Shown here piece by piece: positions 21,202 through 27,462 of a stretch of 64,000 nt of DNA. Location: assembly GCF_014193695.1 (NCBI RefSeq), contig NZ_JACHZR010000005.1, forward strand, positions 186,001 to 250,000, written 5' to 3'. Each line of letters starts with the position of its first letter. The first letter of the stretch is position 1. The translations under genes were made by a program, and so were the position numbers. Source of the stretch: Rhizobium sp. BK316. GTDB taxonomy: Bacteria > Pseudomonadota > Alphaproteobacteria > Rhizobiales > Rhizobiaceae. The notes beneath the pieces are model-generated. The model was not told where the DNA came from and did no database searches. It saw only the letters and a program-made list of their open reading frames with translations.

Positions 21202-21230
21202 TTGACAATTGTGCAATGCAGCAGTAGTTT
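21202..21230 (+). promoter_or_regulatory. sigma-70 promoter of the MmgR-like small RNA
   Basis: TTGACA (21202-21207), exact 17-base spacer, TAGTTT (21225-21230). The predicted start is near 21237. Confidence 0.75.
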
Positions 21231-21236
21231 CTTACC

Positions 21237-21316
21237 TACAGTCTTCTGACTGTAAATACCCTCCTTGGGTGTTTCCTCCCTAGACTTAGCCGCGCTGACA
21301 AAGCGCGGTTTTTTTT
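21237..21316 (+). ncRNA. mmgR: small trans-acting RNA, MmgR/alpha-r8-like
   Basis: About 80 nt between hisN and the N-formylglutamate amidohydrolase gene. Stem-loop 1 is ACAGTC/GACTGT with a TTCT loop (21238-21253). Stem-loop 2 is ACCC/GGGT exposing TCCTT (21258-21270). A pyrimidine-rich unpaired stretch (TTTCCTCCC) follows, then a CCGCGCT/AGCGCGG terminator with eight T. The CCTCC stretches could pair with Shine-Dalgarno sequences. Length, three-hairpin design and flanking genes agree with what I remember of MmgR in Sinorhizobium meliloti, which limits polyhydroxybutyrate accumulation and responds to nitrogen source. The family name is from memory, not a search. Confidence 0.7.
21290..21316 (+). 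terminator. Rho-independent terminator of the small RNA
   Basis: CCGCGCT (21290-21296) and AGCGCGG (21302-21308) pair, followed by eight T. This is one of the strongest terminators in the window and has no protein gene upstream on the plus strand. Confidence 0.9.
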
Positions 21317-21333
21317 GACCTGAAGACTGAAAA

Positions 21334-22215
21334 TTACTCGGCCGCCAGGGCTCGGTCGCCGGCAAATTTCTCGACATAATCAGCCATCTGCCGCATGAAC
21401 GACGTGATGGCGCTCACAACGGTGTCGAAATCAGGCCGCTTCTCCAGCGTTACCTCATCGACATAGATCGAGCGGTTGACCTCGATCTGCAGCGCATGCA
21501 GCCCGCGTGACGGCCGGCCGTAATGCTCTGTGATGAAGCCGCCGGCATAGGGCTTGTTGCGGATCGCCGCAAAACCCATCTCCTCGAGAATGCCGATCGC
21601 CGTGCGCGACAGTTCAGCCGAAGCGCTGGTGCCGTAACGATCGCCGATGATGAAGTCCGGCCGCGCATTACTGCCGGCGACACGCACATTGCCCGGCATG
21701 GAATGGCAGTCGATCAGGACACCGAAGCCGAATTGCACGTGCGTGCGTGCAATCAGCCGCCGCAGCGCGAAGTGATAGGGCTTATAGACGCTTTCGACAC
21801 GTTCCAGCCCTTCCTGAACGGGTAGCCGGCGCGCATAGATTTCCATGTTCTCAGCCACGATGCGTGGAATCGTACCAAGCCCGCCCGCAACCCTGAGCGA
21901 GTTGATATTCGCATAAGGCGGCAGCAGCCCGTCGAACATGCGCGGATCGAGTTCGTAGGGCTCGCGATTGACGTCGAGATAAGCGCGCGGGAAATTCGCA
22001 AGCAGCAGCGGTGCGCCGAGATCCACGGCCGCGCCGAACAGTTCATCGACATAATGGTCTTCAGAACGGCGTATCGAGATACCTTCCAGCCGCGACTGCG
22101 CGATGAATTCCGGTGGATAAATGCGGCCGCTGTGAGGGGAGTTGTAGACGAAGGGAATGGTCTGCGACACGGGCTCATGCACTTCAAAAAGCTCGTATTC
22201 GCGTATTTCCGGCAC
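21334..22215 (-). CDS. N-formylglutamate amidohydrolase family protein
   Basis: 293 residues, the normal length. Conserved FGase stretches are visible: VYNSPHSGRIYP (about 23-34), SEDHYVDELF (about 51-60) and LIDCHSMPGN (about 164-173), whose His and Asp are likely metal ligands. The family hydrolyses N-formyl-L-glutamate to glutamate and formate, the last step of one histidine-degradation route. No other hut gene is in the window, so the physiological substrate may differ. It is divergent from cpdR. Confidence 0.88.
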   Translation of the reverse strand: MPEIREYELFEVHEPVSQTIPFVYNSPHSGRIYPPEFIAQSRLEGISIRRSEDHYVDELFGAAVDLGAPLLLANFPRAYLDVNREPYELDPRMFDGLLPPYANINSLRVAGGLGTIPRIVAENMEIYARRLPVQEGLERVESVYKPYHFALRRLIARTHVQFGFGVLIDCHSMPGNVRVAGSNARPDFIIGDRYGTSASAELSRTAIGILEEMGFAAIRNKPYAGGFITEHYGRPSRGLHALQIEVNRSIYVDEVTLEKRPDFDTVVSAITSFMRQMADYVEKFAGDRALAAE

Positions 22216-22350
22216 TTCCTGCCCTCTTTACCATGTCATCAAGTGGCTGTGACGGCCATGTTGCCAGTTGCCTGCCCTTAAGTCCATACTACATAGAAGG
22301 GATGGCGGTCGCGGCCAGGGCGATTTCACCGGTTGTTTACCGGGCGAAGT

Positions 22351-22385
22351 CTAGTGTAGACGGCTGGTATCCCATAAAACACTAG
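22351..22385. promoter_or_regulatory. CTAGTGT/ACACTAG inverted repeat upstream of cpdR
   Basis: Seven-base arms at 22351-22357 and 22379-22385 are separated by 21 bases and end 20 bases before the cpdR start. A CCGGT/ACCGG repeat (22329-22343) lies just upstream. Both are positioned as possible operator sites; the binding protein is unknown. Confidence 0.35.
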
Positions 22386-22404
22386 TGATCAGCGGTCCGG
22401 ATTA

Positions 22405-22767
22405 ATGACTCAGAAGATACTTCTCGCCGAAGACGACAACGACATGCGCCGCTTCCTGGTGAAGGCGCTCGAAAAGGCCGGCTACAAGGTCCTTTCCTAC
22501 GACAACGGCGCGAGCGCTTATGACCGCCTGCGTGAAGAGCCCTTCTCCTTGTTGCTGACCGATATCGTCATGCCGGAAATGGACGGCATCGAGCTGGCGC
22601 GCCGCGCGACCGAACTCGATCCTGACCTGAAGGTCATGTTCATCACCGGCTTTGCAGCCGTTGCGCTGAACCCTGATTCGAAGGCTCCGAAGGATGCAAA
22701 GGTCCTTTCCAAGCCTTTCCACCTGCGCGACCTCGTCGACGAGGTCAACAAGATGCTTGCCGCGTAA
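22405..22767 (+). CDS. cpdR: CpdR-type single-domain response regulator
   Basis: 120 residues, a receiver domain with no output domain. The acidic pair is EDD near 9-11, the phospho-acceptor is Asp53 (LLTDIVMPEMDG), there is a Thr in MFITGF, and the Lys is in LSKPFH. In alphaproteobacteria unphosphorylated CpdR is the adaptor that primes ClpXP for cell-cycle proteolysis and is switched off by the CckA-ChpT relay. In S. meliloti the corresponding Asp53 of CpdR1 matters for polar ClpX localisation and bacteroid development. The sequence is a full-length, apparently functional copy. Confidence 0.93.
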   Translation: MTQKILLAEDDNDMRRFLVKALEKAGYKVLSYDNGASAYDRLREEPFSLLLTDIVMPEMDGIELARRATELDPDLKVMFITGFAAVALNPDSKAPKDAKVLSKPFHLRDLVDEVNKMLAA

Positions 22768-22807
22768 GGCGTCTTGGCGGCTCGTCACAAAACTTCAAAA
22801 AAGCCTA

Positions 22808-22837
22808 TTGACGGCTCCGGAGGTTTTGTGATCTATG
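22808..22837 (+). promoter_or_regulatory. promoter of tRNA-Val
   Basis: TTGACG (22808-22813), 18-base spacer, TCTATG (22832-22837), ending 14 bases before the mature 5' end of the tRNA. Confidence 0.6.
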
Positions 22838-22851
22838 CGCCGACATCGGAT

Positions 22852-22926
<75 letters not shown>

Positions 22927-22945
22927 TCCTAATTCGCTGAAAAGC

Positions 22946-22976
22946 AAGGCCTTTCGGGAAGTCGAAAGGCCTTTTT
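22946..22976 (+). terminator. terminator after tRNA-Val
   Basis: An 11-bp perfect stem, AAGGCCTTTCG (22946-22956) with its partner at 22963-22973, then TTT. It lies 20 bases past the tRNA. Confidence 0.88.
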
Positions 22977-23123
22977 CATTTTGGCGATATGCCGTTTGCA
23001 AATCATCTCACGCCTGCGCAGCATCGCAACTCAATCAGCAAGGCAGTCCTACAGACTTCCCCCGAAGGAAGGCTTGACCAATCGGTTGCAATGTTGTTTC
23101 GCTCTCCCTCATTGGGGGTGCGC

Positions 23124-23468
23124 ATGAAAATCACTATTGGATTGATATTGCTGTTGATGCTGAACTCGGGCCCGGCTTCCGCAAAGGAAGATATGAAGTT
23201 CCGCACGCTGATGGAAAGCAAGCAGACAAGTGTCGTCGAAATGCTAATCGGCGCAGCCGGACTGACACTTTTATTTGTGAACGACGAACTCAAAGATGCA
23301 GGCCAACCGCGGCTATACTGCCCACCGCGAGACCGCGCGATTTCAAACACCGAATATGTTGCCATTGTGAAGAAATATCTGGAACTGCACCCAGATATCG
23401 GCGAGGAAACGTTCCAGGTTTATCCCTACGTCCTGCTCACGTCGCTGAAGCGAATGTATCCCTGCTGA
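23124..23468 (+). CDS. small exported protein, Rap1a/Tai-like
   Basis: 114 residues from the ATG at 23124, which has GGGGGTG upstream. The signal peptide is MKITIGLILLLMLNSGPASA. The mature part keeps the Rap1a/Tai signature: a central GAAGLTLLFVND helix, then YCPP, a KKYLELHPD helix and a final aliphatic helix ending YPC. Rap1a/Tai proteins were described as periplasmic immunity proteins against type VI amidase effectors in Serratia, but rhizobial relatives mostly lack a paired effector, and none is visible here. The two Cys (YCPP and the C-terminal PC) probably form a disulfide. Family call by pattern only. Confidence 0.55.
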   Translation: MKITIGLILLLMLNSGPASAKEDMKFRTLMESKQTSVVEMLIGAAGLTLLFVNDELKDAGQPRLYCPPRDRAISNTEYVAIVKKYLELHPDIGEETFQVYPYVLLTSLKRMYPC

Positions 23469-23578
23469 CAGGATAAGAGAGAGCGCCGAAACCAAATTCG
23501 GACACAGAGCCATGCCATGCGCGATAATGGAACCTGAGGCATTGATTCGCCTCGTCAGGACACGGGGTTCGAATCGAA

Positions 23579-24067
23579 ATGAAATTATCTGCGCTTGCCA
23601 TCGCCGCCTTCTCCACCCTCACTTTTGCCGCTGCAGCGCAGGCGGATGACAATTTTCCGGGCGCGCCCGGCGTCATCGCGCTTGGCGGCAAGTGCCAGAA
23701 GCTGGTCGTCGCCAAGTTCGACGCCACGAAGGGCTGCAAGGGAGAGCTGGCAAGTGTGACGCTCGTCAACGGCACCGTCACCTTCATCTTCACCTCTGAT
23801 GGCAAGCTGCTAGGCTTCCAGGGCGATGGGAAGGGCATCAAGCCTGCATCCAATGGCAATGCCCGCCTGCCGCTCAGTCTCGTCACCACGGGCGTCGGCA
23901 ACAAGATGACGGGCGAGGTGAAGGTTGCAGGCTTCTGCACCTTCGGCAATCCCTATGCCGGCAAGCCGACAGCCATCGAATGCACGGCGGAAAGCAAGGA
24001 TGCGGCCTTCACGGGCAGCTTCCGCACCAGCGGCAAGGCACCGGCACGCAAAAACGGTGGAAAATAA
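23579..24067 (+). CDS. exported protein of unknown function
   Basis: 162 residues. A clear signal peptide (MKLSALAIAAFSTLTFAAAAQA, cleavage near 22) precedes a small beta-rich mature domain. Two Cys lie close to the front (GGKCQKLV and KGCKGE) and two further on (GFCTFG and IECTAES), probably two disulfides. The mature stretch has many Gly, Lys and Thr residues and a basic tail. I do not recognise the family. It is a monocistronic gene between the Rap1a-like gene and a convergent nuclease-fold gene. Confidence 0.7.
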   Translation: MKLSALAIAAFSTLTFAAAAQADDNFPGAPGVIALGGKCQKLVVAKFDATKGCKGELASVTLVNGTVTFIFTSDGKLLGFQGDGKGIKPASNGNARLPLSLVTTGVGNKMTGEVKVAGFCTFGNPYAGKPTAIECTAESKDAAFTGSFRTSGKAPARKNGGK

Positions 24068-24088
24068 GAGATCGTTAGACTGACGGCC

Positions 24089-24805
24089 TCAGGCGCACCA
24101 GGAGCCTGAAGCAGATCCCGGCTTCCTCGCTAGGCCCTCATTGATAAGACGCGTACCGAAGGAGCGCCCGTCGCGCGAAATGACGCGCGGCGCGCCACGG
24201 TCATCCGCTTTGCCGGCAGCATTCATATTGAACGGACCGGCATTCAGCAGCGCCAGCAGCCGCGATTTGGCGGCAAAGGCGATCTTCCGTTCGTCTTCAC
24301 AGCGCGCGCGATCGACATCCGGGCTCACCATATCAGCGATGACGATCTTCTCACCCTTGTACCAGAAGGTGCCGGCATCGCCGACGCAATTGATATGTTC
24401 GCCTTGCCCGCAATATCCAAAGGCGGCTTTGGCGGTTTCCGAAGAAGACGGGGCAACAGGGGAGATGGAGGCCGGCACGATCTTTGCCGTCGGAACCGGA
24501 ACCGAGGGGACCGCCATGGGCGGCACCGGATCGTTCGTCTGCCGTGGCTTGGCGGCAGGTGCTGCGACAGCAACCTGCTTCGGCGCTTCCTTGGATGCCT
24601 GAGGCTTGGCTTCAGCCGCTTCGCGGATAACGGCAGCCGGTGCCTTGCCAAGCATCGGGCGAATGGTTTTCCAGTTGTCATAGGCGGCAATGGCGCCCAC
24701 CGCGGCGATGCCGAGCACCAGCCAGGGCATCGCGCCTCCGGAGGATGCGCTGCTCTTCCTTTTTGCCGGCGCCTTGCGGCGGCCGCGTGTCGCTGTCTTG
24801 GCCAT
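24089..24805 (-). CDS. membrane-anchored thermonuclease-fold (SNase-like) protein
   Basis: 238 residues. A basic N-terminus (about 1-24) is followed by one membrane segment (about 25-42) and a long Ala/Pro/Val/Lys-rich linker (about 50-130). The C-terminal domain (about 135-238) resembles staphylococcal-nuclease-like proteins (FWYKGEKIVIADMVSPD ... LINEGLARK). The active-site positions look altered: the Arg expected in KIR is Val (KIV) and the Glu of the PE motif is Asp (SPD). Two Cys near 146-155 and one at the C-terminus are conserved-looking. It is probably a periplasmic, non-catalytic or weakly active relative. Confidence 0.65.
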   Translation of the reverse strand: MAKTATRGRRKAPAKRKSSASSGGAMPWLVLGIAAVGAIAAYDNWKTIRPMLGKAPAAVIREAAEAKPQASKEAPKQVAVAAPAAKPRQTNDPVPPMAVPSVPVPTAKIVPASISPVAPSSSETAKAAFGYCGQGEHINCVGDAGTFWYKGEKIVIADMVSPDVDRARCEDERKIAFAAKSRLLALLNAGPFNMNAAGKADDRGAPRVISRDGRSFGTRLINEGLARKPGSASGSWCA

Positions 24806-24916
24806 CGATCCGATTCCCTTGAATGGGCCGGATTATCGCCGCGCAATCCTTTCCGAAAGGTTGGCAAGGCATCGCCGCGGATCGCTTTCCCAAACCGAAA
24901 TTCGCCGGACATGAAA

Positions 24917-24940
24917 ACGCCCGGCTTCATGGCCGGGCGT
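24917..24940 (-). terminator. terminator for the small-gene pair
   Basis: A 9-bp stem, ACGCCCGGC (24917-24925) and GCCGGGCGT (24932-24940). It is followed on the minus strand by TTTT, 24 bases past the stop of the 61-residue gene. Confidence 0.75.
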
Positions 24941-24963
24941 CTCGCACAAGTTCTACCTGGGAC

Positions 24964-25149
24964 TCAGCAGCCTTGCGCTGCCGAAGGTGCAGCAGCGGGC
25001 GTCTTCGCCGTTTGCTCGCTTGGCGGCACGGATGGCGTCTCGCGCTTGCCGACATCGATCCGGCGCTCGGCCGCCTCGCGTACGGCCTGCCACTCATATT
25101 CGTGCTGGATGAAGATATCACGCGGCACAAGATTGATTGTCATTCGCAT
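24964..25149 (-). CDS. small hypothetical protein (61 aa)
   Basis: 61 residues: a charged, helical first half (LVPRDIFIQHEYEWQAVREA) and an Ala/Pro-rich tail ending in GC. There is no signal peptide or membrane segment. The start is supported by AGGTGAG just upstream; a second ATG two codons in (25143) is equally placed. It lies 30 bases downstream of another small gene on the same strand and 24 bases before a strong terminator, so the pair looks like a real bicistronic unit. I do not recognise the family. Confidence 0.55.
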   Translation of the reverse strand: MRMTINLVPRDIFIQHEYEWQAVREAAERRIDVGKRETPSVPPSEQTAKTPAAAPSAAQGC

Positions 25150-25179
25150 CTCACCTGTCTTGTCGTTACGGAACTGGTT

Positions 25180-25419
25180 TCAACGGACGGGCTTTGCGAG
25201 CTTGGCATTGTCGCTCTTGATGTCAGGTCCGCCCTTGGAAAGGTCGCTGCCGGTGACATGCGCCGGCACATGGATGTCGTGGAAGACACCCGGCGTAAGC
25301 GTCAGGTCGACCTGGTGCGGCGGAAGCACCTGGGCTTTCTGCATGCGATTAGGACTTGCCCGCTTCATGCGGTCCGAGGCTTCCGTGCGCTTATCGGGAA
25401 CATGGGTCGAATTCTGCAT
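25180..25419 (-). CDS. small hypothetical protein (79 aa)
   Basis: 79 residues, hydrophilic and basic, with a His/Pro-rich middle (LPPHQVDLTLTPGVFHDIHV). It has no membrane segment. An excellent ribosome binding site (AAGGAGGG, six bases before the ATG at 25419) is the main support that it is translated. It is first gene of a two-gene unit with the 61-residue protein. No function can be proposed. Confidence 0.58.
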   Translation of the reverse strand: MQNSTHVPDKRTEASDRMKRASPNRMQKAQVLPPHQVDLTLTPGVFHDIHVPAHVTGSDLSKGGPDIKSDNAKLAKPVR

Positions 25420-25793
25420 CGTCGCCCTCCTTCAAGAATATCTCAGATGTTTTCATCGGCTCAGCTAGGTCGTAACGGGCGAGAGCCCCGCATGGTTCCA
25501 AAGAAATCGCCAGCTCTGCCCGATCGGGTATCTTGACTGGCGCGACAACTTCACTACCTACTGGAGCACCCGCCGCCTCATCCAGACATCGGCTGCGGGG
25601 GAACCCTGGTGCCGGGCCCCTCTGGCGAGAGTTTTTACGGCGCTCTCGTGATGTCGGTACCGCCTGCAAATTAGCCGGCGGATTTTTCATCGATGAAAAA
25701 GCTCACCATGCCAAACGCGCATGCCCTTAGTGGTACGCGTTTTTCTGCTTTCACCCCATTTTCCGACCAGGTTTGCGGCTGCGAGGTGCAGCC
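25420..25793. promoter_or_regulatory. control region between the small-gene pair and the DUF475 gene
   Basis: This is 374 bases without a credible gene. Its most striking element is the perfect 18-bp palindrome TTTTTCATCGATGAAAAA at 25683-25700, about 95 bases before the DUF475 start. I looked for a manganese (yybP-ykoY) riboswitch because the gene is TerC-like, but the conserved core is not present. Confidence 0.5.
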
Positions 25794-26888
25794 ATGAACC
25801 AGCTCCAATCCCACAAATCCTCGCTCGGCTATTTCCGCTGGGCCTTCATCGTCACGGCGGTCGGCCTTGCACTCGGCGCCTTCCTTGGCTGGCAGTCGAC
25901 CGGTACGCTCGGTGGCATGGCCACCGTTTTCTTCATCTGCGCCGTGCTGGCCGTTCTGGAGATTTCGCTCTCCTTCGACAATGCCATCGTCAACGCCAAC
26001 AAACTCAAGGAAATGACTCCCGTCTGGCAACACCGCTTCCTGACATGGGGCATCGTCATTGCCGTTTTCGGCATGCGTATCGTCTTTCCGCTGGCAATCG
26101 TCGCCATCGCGGCAAAGATTGGCCCATGGGAAGCGCTCGTGCTGGCGGCACGTGAACCGGCTGAATATGCCCGCATCATGAATGATGCGCATCTGCCGAT
26201 CGCGGCCTTCGGCGGCACCTTCCTGATGATGGTCGGCCTGACTTACTTCTTCAACCATGAGAAGGAAGTCCACTGGATCGGTTCGCTGGAGCGGCTGATG
26301 GCGCGTTCGGCCACGATCAAGGGCATCGAGATCGCCTTCGTGCTCCTGCTGATCCTACTTTTCTCCTATCTCCTGGAGGGTGAGGACGCGACCACCTTCG
26401 TCTACTGCGCCATCTACGGTCTCGTGACCTTCCTGGTGGTGGAAGTCATCGGCGGCATCCTCGATGCATCGCAGCGCGCGATGAGCGAGGCGGCAAAAGG
26501 TGGCCTCGGCGCCTTCATCTATCTGGAAGTGCTGGATGCCAGCTTCTCCTTTGATGGCGTCATCGGCGCCTTCGCGCTGACGCAGAACCTCTTCATCATC
26601 GCCATCGGCCTCGGCATCGGCGCCATGTATGTACGCTCCATGACGATCATGCTGGTAGAAAAGGGAACGCTCGCCGAATACCGCTATCTGGAACATGGCG
26701 CCTTCTACGCCATCCTGATCCTCTCGGTGATCATGTATGTGCAGACCATGGTGCACATACCCGAGGTCATTACCGGCCTCGGTGGTGCCGCCCTGATCGG
26801 CATCTCGCTCTGGTCCTCGATCCGCCACAACAGGCAGGAGCGGCAGAAGGAAGCGCATGTTCCCGAGCGAGAGCGCCTGCACGCCTGA
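25794..26888 (+). CDS. DUF475 / TerC-like integral membrane protein
   Basis: 364 residues with about nine hydrophobic segments. Two TerC-type acidic membrane motifs are present, EISLSFDNAIVNA (about 58-70) and LDASFSFDGVIGAF (about 249-262), the kind of paired Asp motifs thought to bind a metal in the membrane. TerC and DUF475 proteins are linked to metal-ion efflux and tellurite resistance. No ter genes lie nearby, so manganese or another metal is as likely. Start at 25794 has GAGGTG upstream; a longer frame from 25773 adds seven residues. Confidence 0.85.
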   Translation: MNQLQSHKSSLGYFRWAFIVTAVGLALGAFLGWQSTGTLGGMATVFFICAVLAVLEISLSFDNAIVNANKLKEMTPVWQHRFLTWGIVIAVFGMRIVFPLAIVAIAAKIGPWEALVLAAREPAEYARIMNDAHLPIAAFGGTFLMMVGLTYFFNHEKEVHWIGSLERLMARSATIKGIEIAFVLLLILLFSYLLEGEDATTFVYCAIYGLVTFLVVEVIGGILDASQRAMSEAAKGGLGAFIYLEVLDASFSFDGVIGAFALTQNLFIIAIGLGIGAMYVRSMTIMLVEKGTLAEYRYLEHGAFYAILILSVIMYVQTMVHIPEVITGLGGAALIGISLWSSIRHNRQERQKEAHVPERERLHA

Positions 26889-26933
26889 TAATAAGAAAGC
26901 CGCGGTGGTCTGGCGCTGCGGCTTGCATAGTTC

Positions 26934-26968
26934 AAAAAAACAAAGCCCGCGACCAACGGTTGCGGGCT
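26934..26968 (-). terminator. terminator of the 56-aa gene
   Basis: AGCCCGC/GCGGGCT arms (26944-26950 and 26962-26968) are followed on the minus strand by TTGTTTTTTT. It lies 50 bases past the small gene stop. Confidence 0.75.
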
Positions 26969-27017
26969 CATTCATTCAATGGGTACTTTGGTATTCAATC
27001 TATGCGTCCGGCACGTC

Positions 27018-27188
27018 TTACCGGATGACACGGCCGAAGGTCACCGGATCGATCCCAAGTTCCTGCAGATCACGGGCGCGCGGCTTGCGACCGCCCTCGA
27101 CAGCGGCACTGACTGCATTTGCGGCACCGAGCGCTGCGAAAGCGCGTGCCAGGAAACCATTGTGGATCGACTTTCTAATAGCGGACAT
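27018..27188 (-). CDS. DUF1127-like small basic protein (56 aa)
   Basis: 56 residues. Translation from 27188 reads MSAIRKSIHNGFLARAF, then an Ala-rich helix, then RKPRARDLQELGIDPVTFGRV. The Arg-rich end with DLQELGI is the pattern of rhizobial DUF1127 small proteins, some of which affect RNA turnover or phosphate and carbon metabolism. GAGGAAAG precedes the start and a good terminator follows, so it is a complete stand-alone gene. It is short enough to be missed by length-filtered gene finding. Confidence 0.72.
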   Translation of the reverse strand: MSAIRKSIHNGFLARAFAALGAANAVSAAVEGGRKPRARDLQELGIDPVTFGRVIR

Positions 27189-27400
27189 CTTCTTTCCTCT
27201 CGCTCTGTGATTGACTGCTCATAGGTGGGAAGACAGGGCTGCCCCTACAACGCGCAGGAAATCACCGCTGCTATGCGAAAAGCGCATATTTCTTCGCCGG
27301 CGAAAGAACAAAGTTCAAGGCTCATGTAAATTTCATTTATAAATTCATATACTTACGGAATGGTTTGTTTCCAGGCGCCGATAAAAAATAACAAACAGCA

Positions 27401-27433
27401 AAGAAAAGGCCGGCCATGTCGCCACGGCCGGCC
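27401..27433 (-). terminator. terminator of the tct operon
   Basis: GGCCGGCC (27408-27415) pairs with GGCCGGCC (27426-27433) around a 10-base loop. TTTTCTTT follows on the minus strand, 30 bases past the tctA stop. Confidence 0.85.
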
Positions 27434-27462
27434 CGAATTAGGGGTCAGGGTCGTCTTTTGTT

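Noticed and set aside
25391..25690. A possible 99-codon minus-strand gene upstream of the small-gene pair.
   Set aside because: It overlaps the start region of the better-supported 79-codon gene, starts inside the palindrome, and has a composition of random high-GC sequence.
25420..25793. A manganese (yybP-ykoY) riboswitch ahead of the TerC-like DUF475 gene.
   Set aside because: I looked for the conserved GGGGAGUAG core and its partner sequence on the plus strand and did not find them.
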